From: Cytophagales bacterium
GTDB taxonomy: Bacteria > Bacteroidota > Bacteroidia > Cytophagales > Spirosomataceae
Reading direction: 5' to 3'
Assembly: GCA_013298865.1 (NCBI GenBank)
Contig: JAAFJL010000041.1
Location: forward strand, 1-34,177
Length of the DNA: 34,177 nt
How positions within the stretch are numbered: position 1 is the first letter of the stretch; every line of letters starts with the position of its first letter. Position numbers and translations under genes: made by a program. The notes under the pieces are model-generated. The model made no database searches, had not been told where the DNA came from, and saw nothing but the letters and a program-made list of their open reading frames with translations. Positions 16,426 through 23,622 of the stretch are shown one piece after another.

Positions 16426-17115
16426 ATGATTAAATTGATAGGTTTTTCTTTGACAAATAATGAGGCGATAGTTTTGATGTTCGTTTTAATGCTCATAATG
16501 TTATTTTTGCTGAGCATACTATTTCTGCTTTTTAAAATATCAGGTCTTATTGCTACATCATACACAAATATTTTTAAAACGATAGGTAAAACGACAGTTG
16601 GGTTAGCACTATTTACTCTTTTTGTTTTTTTACTTATTTCATTTTTTGATTGGTATAATTCGCCAATAACAGTGAGTAAACGTAATTTATATGGGAATTA
16701 TGTGATTGATAATGAGATGTTTAAAGGTAAAAATGCGGATTGGCAATATGAACATTATCGACTGAATATAAAAGAAGATACCTTGAAATTGATTATCATG
16801 AATCATGGGAAAGAATTCAAAACGTATTCCAAAAAGATAACTCCGATAGACTTAGAAGGTAGTTCATTTTTTGTTTTTTACGGAGATTATTGGCAAGATA
16901 AAGACATTACGAATCCCAACAGACGTGGATACCTTACGGGGATAGACAGTTTGAATTTGATAGCAAAAAAAATTAGTATTCGGAATGATACTTTGAACCA
17001 TCATTTGCTAAGAGTAAATCCTTCCATTGGTATTTATGCTCATAGTTTTAGGGTTATTTTATATTCTCCCAAATACGGAAATATGTTTTTCAAAAAAGGT
17101 GAATGGGAAGATTAA
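16426..17115 (+). CDS. Hypothetical two-helix membrane protein
   Basis: A 229-residue protein of unknown function. Two hydrophobic segments lie at about 14-38 and 54-73; the remaining 155 residues form a hydrophilic domain, probably outside the cytoplasmic membrane, rich in strands and aromatic residues (for example NLYGNYVIDNEMFKGKNADW). The phrase 'LYGNYVID..' recalls small lipocalin-like bacterial domains that report or limit a value, but I cannot assign a family. The start ATG at 16426 follows a spacer of short repeats. It sits between the winged-helix regulator and the large DUF4153/DUF4173-like gene on the same strand, so may be part of the same membrane block. Confidence 0.7.
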   Translation: MIKLIGFSLTNNEAIVLMFVLMLIMLFLLSILFLLFKISGLIATSYTNIFKTIGKTTVGLALFTLFVFLLISFFDWYNSPITVSKRNLYGNYVIDNEMFKGKNADWQYEHYRLNIKEDTLKLIIMNHGKEFKTYSKKITPIDLEGSSFFVFYGDYWQDKDITNPNRRGYLTGIDSLNLIAKKISIRNDTLNHHLLRVNPSIGIYAHSFRVILYSPKYGNMFFKKGEWED

Positions 17116-17196
17116 ATGTGATACCACACGAAAAAACTTACAATATTTTTTGATAATTGTTAACTGATCATTGATATGATCTTTTTTTACAAATAA

Positions 17197-17215
17197 TAAC
17201 TTTGAAATACAAAGT
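17197..17215. promoter_or_regulatory. Palindromic operator B over a TAACTTTG -7 element
   Basis: ACTTTG-AAATA-CAAAGT at 17199-17215; its left half is part of TAACTTTG (17197-17204), an exact TAnnTTTG promoter element. It ends 19 bases before the ATG of the next gene. Same core as palindrome A at 15237-15253. Confidence 0.65.
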
Positions 17216-17234
17216 ACTTTTAAAATATATTAAA

Positions 17235-18749
17235 ATGAAAACTAAAAACATTTTCCTAATTTTTGCCATTGTGGCTTATTCTTGTCTGTTTTATCAACAA
17301 ACTTCGGGATTGAATTTTCTAATTTTTGATAGCTTGATGATTGGCTTTTTGCTGATTCAAAACCCTGATTTTGTGAAAGAAAAATACTGGTTGGGTATCG
17401 CTGGTGGAGTTTTACTATCGGCGTTGATGATAGTTTTGTATAATTCTGGATTGGCTATTTTTGCTAATATTATTTCAATGATTTTATTGGCAGGTTATAA
17501 TTTTCAACCAAAAGTTTCATTGTATTTGGCGGCTTTGCACGGCTTCATGGCTATCGGGATTGGGTTTTGTAAAAGTGCTTTGGTTTTTGTGGAAGGTATT
17601 GGTAAAAGTAGTACAGAACCGCAAGTTGCTAAAGGTGGTTTTTCATGGAAAAAGGCTTCGCTTTATATTTTTCCAATTGTAATCACCTTGGTTTTTTACT
17701 CGCTTTATGCTTCGGCAAATCCTGTTTTTGCTTCATTGATTCAATTCCCAGAGTTCCACATTTCGGGAGAATTACTTGCTTTTACTTTTGGTGGTTGGGT
17801 ACTATTGATTGGTTTTTTCAGACCAGATGGTTCTATGGAATTGGTCAATTTAGATAAATCTCAACTAAATGGTTTACAGAGAGTTAAATTGAAAATTAAG
17901 AAAAATTTTGGGATATTATCTTTAAAATTTGAACAAAAAATTGGGGTGTTATCCCTATTAATGCTGAATGTTCTGTTGCTAATTTTTATTGCTACCGACG
18001 TCTATTTTATCTTGCTGAACGGCAGATTGCCAGCAGGTGTGGACTTCTCTGAATATCTTCATCAAGGAGTGGAAACGTTGGTTTTTAGTATTGTTCTGGC
18101 GATTGGGTTGATTCTCTATTTTTTCAGAAAAAATCAAAATTTTTATTCCCAAAATCAACGGATTGGTTTCCTGAGTTTGAAATCTTTGACTTACATCTGG
18201 ATTTTGCAAAATATGGTTTTGGTACTGAGTATTATTCACAAAAATCAATTGTATATCCACGAGTTCGGGCTTACCTACAAACGCATTGGTGTGTATGTGT
18301 ATTTGTTCCTGACTTTGGCTGGACTAATCACTACTTTCATCAAAGTTCAACAATTGAAAACATTTTGGTTTTTACTCAGAAAAAATACTTGGATTGCCTA
18401 TATCGTACTGACAGTCAGTTGCTTAGTCAATTGGGATAGATTCATCGCTCATTATAATATCAACTATGCCAAACAATTAGATGTCGTCTATTTACTCAAT
18501 TTAAGCGATACCGTACTGCCAGATTTGGTCAGTCTGCAAGATAATCCCAAAGTCAATCTCAGACGAGAGATTAGGGACTACACCAACCCCAAAGATGAAA
18601 ATTCATTTGGTTCTACACCTATTTCTATGAATGATTTCATTACAAATCAGAAGCAATATTATTTACAAAGAACAAAATTAAAAAGCTGGCAATCATGGAG
18701 TTATGATGATTTGAGAATTCAGGAATCTTTAAATTTTGTAAGGAAATGA
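17235..18749 (+). CDS. Large polytopic membrane protein (DUF4153/DUF4173-like)
   Basis: A 504-residue integral membrane protein with about a dozen hydrophobic segments spread to residue 400, followed by a soluble C-terminal part of about 90 residues. The region HEFGLTYKRIGVYVYLFLTL (near 350) and the helix with 'NWDRFIAHYNI' resemble DUF4153/DUF4173 proteins, whose function is not known. The frame can be read from a TTG at 17202, but that lies inside the palindrome and promoter, so the ATG at 17235 is chosen. The stop overlaps the start of the next small membrane gene by four bases (ATGA), so the two are translationally coupled. Palindrome B suggests control by the winged-helix regulator upstream. 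Confidence 0.8.
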   Translation: MKTKNIFLIFAIVAYSCLFYQQTSGLNFLIFDSLMIGFLLIQNPDFVKEKYWLGIAGGVLLSALMIVLYNSGLAIFANIISMILLAGYNFQPKVSLYLAALHGFMAIGIGFCKSALVFVEGIGKSSTEPQVAKGGFSWKKASLYIFPIVITLVFYSLYASANPVFASLIQFPEFHISGELLAFTFGGWVLLIGFFRPDGSMELVNLDKSQLNGLQRVKLKIKKNFGILSLKFEQKIGVLSLLMLNVLLLIFIATDVYFILLNGRLPAGVDFSEYLHQGVETLVFSIVLAIGLILYFFRKNQNFYSQNQRIGFLSLKSLTYIWILQNMVLVLSIIHKNQLYIHEFGLTYKRIGVYVYLFLTLAGLITTFIKVQQLKTFWFLLRKNTWIAYIVLTVSCLVNWDRFIAHYNINYAKQLDVVYLLNLSDTVLPDLVSLQDNPKVNLRREIRDYTNPKDENSFGSTPISMNDFITNQKQYYLQRTKLKSWQSWSYDDLRIQESLNFVRK

Positions 18750-19138
18750 GAACATTAGCAATTTTCTTATCGCCCTTGGTTGGGATTACTTTCATGTTGT
18801 TTACTGTAATGATTTTTACAAAAAGCTCAGAATATAGCCTAATTACTATATTGTATCCCATTGCATATTTTGTGGCACTAATGGTTCAAATTTTTGTGGA
18901 AGTTATTATTTTGATGATAGAATCTTGGGGTAAAATCACTTTTAAGTTCTACTTTTCAATAGCTTTTTTTAGTTGTGTAGCCATTGGTTTGGTCACATTT
19001 TTATTTCAAGATTATGATAATTTTTATAAAAATTTCTCAGCATCAGTAGGAACTTTCTTATTATTTTTCGCTTACTCAATTTGCAATTGTATTGTTTATA
19101 ACTATTTGTATTTCAGTAGATTAACTCAAAATATTTAA
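18746..19138 (+). CDS. Small four-helix membrane protein
   Basis: A 130-residue hydrophobic protein with four probable membrane helices (about 4-24, 32-58, 66-88, 99-122) and no recognisable catalytic motif. It overlaps the preceding gene by four bases, so it is very likely made together with it and may form a complex with it. I do not recognise a family. It is followed by a hairpin at 19165-19197 and then a MITE-like element. Confidence 0.75.
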   Translation: MRTLAIFLSPLVGITFMLFTVMIFTKSSEYSLITILYPIAYFVALMVQIFVEVIILMIESWGKITFKFYFSIAFFSCVAIGLVTFLFQDYDNFYKNFSASVGTFLLFFAYSICNCIVYNYLYFSRLTQNI

Positions 19139-19164
19139 TCATAAACTCGATTTACCACTCCTTT

Positions 19165-19197
19165 ATCCTTGTTGAAAAAAACTTTCCCAACGAGGAT
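19165..19197 (+). terminator. Hairpin after the small membrane gene
   Basis: A 10-bp stem (19165-19174 with 19188-19197, one G-T pair) around a 13-base A-rich loop, 26 bases past the stop codon. No T-run follows, so termination is only a possibility. Confidence 0.4.
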
Positions 19198-19203
19198 GTA
19201 AAG

Positions 19204-19394
19204 GGGGTTGTGTAAAAAGTCTAAAGTTAAAAGTTGAAAGTATTTTTCGCCAAATAATATTCCGAAATAGTCTTTGAGATTTCATTTTAAAGTATATTAT
19301 TTGGAAATATTCAATTTTACAGAATAATATTTCTGCTTAAAACTTTTAACCGAGCGACGGTCGCTCATAGACTTTAGACTTTTTACACAACCCC
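19204..19394. mobile_element. MITE-like element with perfect 24-bp terminal inverted repeats
   Basis: Ends 19204-19227 and 19371-19394 are perfect inverted complements, starting GGGGTTGTGTAAAAAGTC. The 191-bp body has no reading frame of note but has further inverted pairs: CCAAATAATA (19250-19259) with TATTATTTGG (19295-19304), and GAGCGA/TCGCTC (19352-19366). This fits a non-autonomous transposon derivative. A clear target-site duplication is not visible; flanking AAA/TTT extends the symmetry instead. It lies in the only gene-free stretch longer than 300 bases, between two same-strand genes. It is alternatively a very long structured spacer. Confidence 0.55.
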
Positions 19395-19447
19395 TTTGGG
19401 ATAGGGGTATTGCGAGTATTAACTCAAAAATAAAATTCAAAATCCTC

Positions 19448-20860
19448 ATGGAAACAACAGAAAAACCTTCGTTTTTTGACCGCTTTAATAACTGGGTAAA
19501 AAGCTCGGTTATGCTCAAACTAATTACTATCGGAATTCTGATTCTGATTTTGCTGATTCCAGCTTCGATGCTCGAAAGGCTGATTGATGAAAGACAGGGA
19601 ACTCGTGACAGTGCGGTTGAAGAAATTACTTCTAAATGGGGCAATGGACAAGTTATTGGTGGTGCCGTGATTTCGATTCCTTACCAAACAATTCAAGAAA
19701 ATGAGCAGGGCAAAAAAATGACCGTGCTTGAATATGCCCATTTTCTACCCGAAGATTTAAGCATCACGGGGACGCTCACGCCAGAGAAAAGATACCGAGG
19801 AATTTATGTTGTGATGCTCTATAATACGAAATTGCACATCAAAGGATTTTTCAAAAAACCAGATACTGATTTACTGAAAATACCCAAAGAAAGATTCCTT
19901 TTTTCAGATGCTTTTGTGTCGCTTGGTATCTCGGACATGAAGGGAATTAAAAATGCTATTCATCTGAAAATCAATGGAATAGACTTAGACATGAACCCAG
20001 GCGTGGAAACCAATGATGTATTTCCTTCGGGGGTGAGTTCCCCTCTGAAATTGGATGCAGAAGTTTTTAATTTTGAGGTTGATATTAACCTAAATGGAAG
20101 TAAAGAAATTGATTTTTTGCCTTTCGGAAAAACGACAAAAGTGACTATCGAATCGCCTTGGGGAACACCAAGTTTTGTAGGAACATCCCTACCAGACGAA
20201 CGCCAAATTACTGACAAGGGATTCAGGGCGGTTTGGGAAGAATTGCATCTCAACAGAAATTATCCGCAACAAGGCGTAGGGAATTTTATTGGAAGAGACC
20301 TCAGTCAGCATACAGACCATGACGTAGAAGTGGTAAATTATCCTGGTAAACAAGAAACTTACGGACTTGAATCTGGCACTTTTGGCGTAAAATTACTTCT
20401 GCCAGTGGACGAATACCAAAAAACGATGCGTTCTACCAAGTACGATTTGATGTTTATTGTAATCACTTTTATTGCTTTTTTCTTCGTAGAAATTCTGAGT
20501 CGTCGTCGTTTGCATCCGCTTCAATATTTGTTGGTAGGCTTTGCGATTTGCTTGTTTTATGTGTTGCTACTTGCTATTTCAGAGCATTTATCTTTCAATT
20601 GGGCTTATCTAATTGGCTGCTCTGTTATCCTGACTTTGGTGGCTTTATACACAGGAAGTATTTTCAAAAATACCCGTATGACATTGATTTTCAATGGAAT
20701 ACTCGCATTACTCTACGGATTCTTTTATTCATTATTACAATTGGAAGACTACGCTTTGTTGCTCGGAAGTGCTGGATTATTGATAATTTTGGCTACCGTC
20801 ATGTACCTAACTCGAAATATCAACTGGTATAATGCTTATGGGAAAAGTGGGTCGGAATAA
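19448..20860 (+). CDS. creD: Inner-membrane protein CreD (cell envelope integrity)
   Basis: A 470-residue CreD-family protein. A first membrane helix lies at about 21-42 (MLKLITIGILILILLIPASM) and is followed by the family motif 'ERLIDERQGTRDSAVEEITSKWG'. A large periplasmic domain of about 270 residues follows, with QVIGGAVISIPYQ, and the C-terminal part from 333 on has five or more helices including the conserved VEILSRRRLHPLQYLLVGFA. In enterobacteria creD is induced by the CreBC system and affects envelope behaviour and colicin tolerance; in Bacteroidota it is often near a HTH_34 regulator, as here. It has no ACTTTG-N5-CAAAGT palindrome. Start is the ATG at 19448. Confidence 0.93.
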   Translation: METTEKPSFFDRFNNWVKSSVMLKLITIGILILILLIPASMLERLIDERQGTRDSAVEEITSKWGNGQVIGGAVISIPYQTIQENEQGKKMTVLEYAHFLPEDLSITGTLTPEKRYRGIYVVMLYNTKLHIKGFFKKPDTDLLKIPKERFLFSDAFVSLGISDMKGIKNAIHLKINGIDLDMNPGVETNDVFPSGVSSPLKLDAEVFNFEVDINLNGSKEIDFLPFGKTTKVTIESPWGTPSFVGTSLPDERQITDKGFRAVWEELHLNRNYPQQGVGNFIGRDLSQHTDHDVEVVNYPGKQETYGLESGTFGVKLLLPVDEYQKTMRSTKYDLMFIVITFIAFFFVEILSRRRLHPLQYLLVGFAICLFYVLLLAISEHLSFNWAYLIGCSVILTLVALYTGSIFKNTRMTLIFNGILALLYGFFYSLLQLEDYALLLGSAGLLIILATVMYLTRNINWYNAYGKSGSE

Positions 20861-20861
20861 T

Positions 20862-20925
20862 CTGCGACAGAGTCGCAAAACCAGTCCACCCTGACAATTC
20901 CATTGGGGTTACAAATCGGGGTGAG
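20862..20925. repeat. Dispersed repeat, copy 1 (GCGAC stem, AAAACCA, CGGGGTGAGC)
   Basis: Hairpin TGCGAC-AGA-GTCGCA at 20863-20877 followed by AAAACCA, a CACCC-like segment, and an AATCGGGGTGAGC segment. The same order of parts recurs at 22161-22212 with a different stem. Confidence 0.55.
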
Positions 20926-20935
20926 CAATTACAAT

Positions 20936-20968
20936 AAGGAAGGCTTCGCTCGAAGCGAAGCCTTCCTT
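20936..20968. terminator. Perfect 14-bp hairpin before the DUF1361 gene
   Basis: Stem AAGGAAGGCTTCGC with its exact complement, five-base loop TCGAA, ending 14 bases before the ATG at 20983. It could end creD transcription, but no T-run longer than three follows; it might equally be a leader hairpin of the next gene. Confidence 0.55.
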
Positions 20969-20982
20969 TAAATAAAAACAAC

Positions 20983-21642
20983 ATGAAAATTTTCAATATT
21001 CCTATTAATCGTTTTAGGATTCTTTGCACTTTGGGTTTAATGTCGGCGTCGGCGGTTGGACTTTTTATTTTAAAAGCAGTACTTATGCACGACCTTTGGA
21101 TGTTGGGCATTAACTGGAATTTATTTTTGGCTTGGGTGCCAATAATTATCGTGATGTGGCTTGAAAAGAAAATCGCCATTAATGCTCTCCAGAAATGGGA
21201 AGTTCTGATAGTCAGCACATTATGGTTATTATTTTTCCCGAATGCCCCGTACATTATTACAGATTTGGTACATCTCTATCCTGCCACTGGCAACAAATAT
21301 TGGCACTATCAGATTATGTTTTTTTCGTATGCCTTCGTGAGTTTAGCTTGTGGTTTACTTTCTTTGTACTGGATTCAGAAAGTTTGGACAAAAGTATTTT
21401 CCGAAACTTGGAGCTTTTGGGCGGTAGTCGGGTCAATTGCCTTATCTGGCTATGGGGTATTTTTAGGGCGAGTGGTAAGATTTAATTCTTGGGATTTTTT
21501 CACCCATCCTTTTGCATTGCTGAAATATATTCTGTTTTCTTTCAAGAATATCACAGCAATTATGATGACCATTGAGTTTTCGATGTTCATCGGTTTAGCC
21601 TATCTAATGTTTTATAGCCTGATTCATTTGAGGGAGGAGTAG
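20983..21642 (+). CDS. DUF1361 membrane protein
   Basis: A 219-residue protein with about six membrane helices. The segment STLWLLFFPNAPYIITDLVH (73-93) is the hallmark of the DUF1361 family, and FLGRVVRFNSWDFFTHP with the following helix is the second conserved stretch. The biochemical role of this family is not known to me. It follows CreD on the same strand, separated by a dispersed repeat and a 14-bp hairpin, so co-transcription is possible but not assured. Start is the ATG at 20983. Confidence 0.87.
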   Translation: MKIFNIPINRFRILCTLGLMSASAVGLFILKAVLMHDLWMLGINWNLFLAWVPIIIVMWLEKKIAINALQKWEVLIVSTLWLLFFPNAPYIITDLVHLYPATGNKYWHYQIMFFSYAFVSLACGLLSLYWIQKVWTKVFSETWSFWAVVGSIALSGYGVFLGRVVRFNSWDFFTHPFALLKYILFSFKNITAIMMTIEFSMFIGLAYLMFYSLIHLREE

Positions 21643-21708
21643 GTGGGCGGTGGCTTTAGGCAATTGGCTGTAAGCTGTTGGCTTTAAAACCAGTAAGATT
21701 TATTGCGT

Positions 21709-21738
21709 GTGGTGTCAGATTTGAGAATCCGACACCAC
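21709..21738. repeat. TGAG-loop palindrome, copy 1
   Basis: Stem GTGGTGTC/GACACCAC, then one unpaired position on each side, then GATT-TGAG-AATC at the tip. The same architecture with other stem bases appears at 27464-27575. Upstream (21643-21690) lie words such as TTGGCTGTAAGC and TTGGCTTTA. Confidence 0.65.
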
Positions 21739-21789
21739 GTTTGTAACCACTTGTTACCCCCGATTTAACAAATAGTATTACAATAAAAA

Positions 21790-22146
21790 ATGATTAATAT
21801 TCAGAAATTCTTTAAAAGTATTCCTTTTGCTTGGGCAGGAATTATTGCTCTTTTCAAATCTGAAAATAATGCTAAAATTCACCTCGTGGCGATGGTCATT
21901 GTGGTGGGTTTTGGTTTTTGGATTGGTCTTTCTGAATCTGAATGGTTGGCAATAACGCTAACGATTGGGGGAGTTATGGCAATGGAAGCTGTCAATACAG
22001 CGATTGAAGCATTGGTAGATTTAGTATCGCCAGCATTTCATCCTTTAGCAAAAAAGGCTAAAGACGTAGCAGCAGGAGCAGTATTAATTTTAGCAATCAT
22101 GGCGATTGTAGTAGCAGGAGTAATTTTGTGGAATCATTTTGGATGA
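21790..22146 (+). CDS. dgkA: Diacylglycerol/undecaprenol kinase (DgkA family)
   Basis: A 118-residue inner-membrane lipid kinase of the DgkA family. It has the conserved catalytic helix MAMEAVNTAIEALVDLV and the motif AKKAKDVAAGAVLI, three hydrophobic helices in the usual arrangement, and the N-terminal amphipathic segment (FFKSIPFAWAGIIALFKSENNAKIH). Escherichia coli DgkA phosphorylates diacylglycerol, while Gram-positive relatives phosphorylate undecaprenol; which applies here is not decidable from sequence. It is convergent with the HigBA toxin-antitoxin genes; two hairpins lie between. Confidence 0.93.
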   Translation: MINIQKFFKSIPFAWAGIIALFKSENNAKIHLVAMVIVVGFGFWIGLSESEWLAITLTIGGVMAMEAVNTAIEALVDLVSPAFHPLAKKAKDVAAGAVLILAIMAIVVAGVILWNHFG

Positions 22147-22160
22147 AATTTGGCTTCCGC

Positions 22161-22207
22161 TTGCGTCACAGACGCAAAACCATTTTCACCCCGATTTTAA
22201 ATCGGGG
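22161..22207. repeat. Dispersed repeat, copy 2, doubling as a 3'-end hairpin pair
   Basis: TTGCGTC-ACA-GACGCAA (22161-22177), AAAACCA, then the palindrome CCCCGATT-TTA-AATCGGGG (22189-22207). The order of parts equals copy 1 at 20862-20925. It lies between convergent dgkA and the antitoxin gene and could end both transcripts. Confidence 0.55.
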
Positions 22208-22222
22208 CGAGCGAAAATATCA

Positions 22223-22528
22223 TCAAAGTTGTAGCGTCAGTTTAAGATGTCCACCAAGTCCCTGTTGAATAATTTTCATTAATGTAGAAAGCCTGATGTC
22301 CGATGCGTTGTTCTCAATTCTTGAAATGTAAGATTTGTTAGTCCCACACTTTTCTGCGAGTTGTTCCTGTGTCAAACCCATTTTATTGCGAGCTTCTTCA
22401 AGTAAAACACCAAGTCTGAAAGATTCAAATTGTTGCTCCCATTCCTCTCGTTTAGGTTGCCCTTTTGTACCATATTTTTTATCTAAAATTTGGTTCAGTG
22501 TTGTAATATTGCTGTTTTCGCTGCTCAT
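22223..22528 (-). CDS. higA: XRE-family antitoxin (HigA-like)
   Basis: A 101-residue protein with a C-terminal XRE/HTH_3 domain (about 41-95): LLEEARNKMGLTQEQLAEKC followed by GTNKSYISRIENNASDIRLST. The N-terminal 40 residues are charged and probably form the part that binds the toxin. Its start overlaps the stop of the toxin gene by four bases, so the pair is translated in a coupled way, toxin first. This gene order is typical of higBA modules, in contrast to most other type II systems. The antitoxin would also repress the operon promoter upstream of 22899. Confidence 0.87.
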   Translation of the reverse strand: MSSENSNITTLNQILDKKYGTKGQPKREEWEQQFESFRLGVLLEEARNKMGLTQEQLAEKCGTNKSYISRIENNASDIRLSTLMKIIQQGLGGHLKLTLQL

Positions 22529-22899
22529 TTTTTTGATTTTTTTGTTTTATTTTCCTTCTCCTCTTGTTCTATATAGTACTCTTCCATTATTTTAAGAGCC
22601 ATTTTTATTTCCTGTTTAGGAGTCTTTTGGCTTTTTTTCTGAAATCCATTTCCCAACACTACTACGTTTCCTTTGTCGAAAAACGAGAAAATACGAAAAA
22701 TGTTATTCCCAACTTCAACTCTAACTTCATAGAGTCCTTTTGTCCCTGTCAAGTGTTTAAAATATTTCTCAGGAACTTTTTGAGTTACTTGGATTAAATT
22801 TAAAGTCCACTCAATTTTCGCTTGTACATTGTCGTCTAACTCTTCATAAAAGTCAAGGAAATAGTTTTTGTAAGCGATAATTTGTCTTTCAGTGTCCAT
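22525..22899 (-). CDS. higB: RelE/HigB-type toxin (Gp49-like)
   Basis: A 124-residue protein with the RelE-fold pattern of the phage-derived Gp49-like/HigB family: helix 'NYFLDFYEELDDNVQAKIEWTLNLI', then GTKGLYEVRVEVGNNIFRIF with the central arginines, then VVVLGNGFQKKSQKTPKQEI, the signature of these ribosome-dependent mRNA endonucleases. The last 20 residues are very Lys/Glu-rich and unusual. It is cotranscribed with the XRE antitoxin that follows with a four-base overlap. The activity is inferred from family membership; catalytic residues in this family are not fixed enough to name. Confidence 0.87.
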   Translation of the reverse strand: MDTERQIIAYKNYFLDFYEELDDNVQAKIEWTLNLIQVTQKVPEKYFKHLTGTKGLYEVRVEVGNNIFRIFSFFDKGNVVVLGNGFQKKSQKTPKQEIKMALKIMEEYYIEQEEKENKTKKSKK

Positions 22900-23019
22900 G
22901 CAATAAAGTTATCTATTCAGACAACAAAAAACAAGTTATTCGTAATTTTAGATTGTTGAGAAACTTCGTATTATAGTACCCAACACACACTTAGATGAGA
23001 TTATAAATTGGAGCAAGCA

Positions 23020-23073
23020 AGGCATAAAGAAAACAGAAGTGGATTTGTTCAAATCTTTGTTTTCTTTATGCCT
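23020..23073. repeat. 16-bp inverted repeat with nested stem
   Basis: AGGCATAAAGAAAACA at 23020-23035 and its perfect complement at 23058-23073; the loop holds another palindrome, GATTTG-TT-CAAATC. It lies between the end of the Fur-type gene and the start of the toxin gene, both on the minus strand. There is no T-run after it. Confidence 0.6.
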
Positions 23074-23089
23074 TTGTGGTAAAAAACTA

Positions 23090-23515
23090 CTAACTGACCC
23101 CGCATTTATCACAAATTCCTTGTACTAACAGATTGGTTTCCAGACGTTTATAGCCCTGTGGTAGGGTTAATGCTGGAATAGAAACGTTTTCTAAACAGGT
23201 TGTTAGTCCGCAATCATTACACTTGAAATGCACGTGATCATGGTGATGTTGGTGGTCGTGTCCGTGGCAATTATCTTTGCAAAGAGCGTATTTTGTACCG
23301 CCTTCATCGTCCAAAACCTTATGAATCAATCCTTTTTCCACAAAAGTTTTTAGCGTTCTATAAACCGTCACACGGTCGAAACGGGCAGGCAATTGCGTCT
23401 CTACGTCTCCATGAGCGAGGGCATGAGATTTACTCATAAAAATATCAAGAATTTCTTCTCGGCATTCTGTATGACGCAAATCATAATCTTTCAATAAGGA
23501 TTTTATCTGGCTCAT
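23090..23515 (-). CDS. Fur-family metal-responsive regulator
   Basis: A 141-residue Fur-superfamily repressor. The winged helix covers residues 10-75 with recognition segment RVTVYRTLKTFVEKGLIHKV. A His-rich stretch (CHGHDHQHHHDHVHF, about 83-98) supplies metal ligands, and two CxxC pairs (FKCNDCG and GICDKCG) form the structural zinc site. The richness in histidine and the short N-terminus are closer to Zur or PerR-type proteins than to classical Fur, but I cannot name the metal. It is upstream of the HigBA pair and downstream of the ABC transporter on the same strand, separated by structured spacers. No zinc or iron transport gene is adjacent. Confidence 0.9.
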   Translation of the reverse strand: MSQIKSLLKDYDLRHTECREEILDIFMSKSHALAHGDVETQLPARFDRVTVYRTLKTFVEKGLIHKVLDDEGGTKYALCKDNCHGHDHQHHHDHVHFKCNDCGLTTCLENVSIPALTLPQGYKRLETNLLVQGICDKCGVS

Positions 23516-23610
23516 GGCGTTTTTGATGTCTGATTTTCGTTGTTCGTTTTTCGACGCTGGATGTTCGTTTTTGATGGTCGTTTTTTCAAAAATCGAACAT
23601 CGAGAAACGA
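23516..23610. repeat. Word array with TTCGTTTTTCGA / CGAACATCGA arms
   Basis: The left part reiterates GTTCG, TTTTTGATG and GATTTTCG; the right part (about 23585-23610) is TCAAAAATCGAACATCGAGA then AACGAA, which pairs with ATGTTCGTTTTTGA and TTCGTTTTTCGA on the left. The right part closely resembles the right arm of the repeat at 15879-16018. It fills the spacer between the ABC transporter stop and the Fur-type start. Confidence 0.6.
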
Positions 23611-23622
23611 AATGTCATTTCC

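Noticed and set aside
23020..23073. Terminator of the Fur-type gene
   Set aside because: The 16-bp stem is strong, but no T-run follows it on the minus strand, so it is listed as an inverted repeat only.
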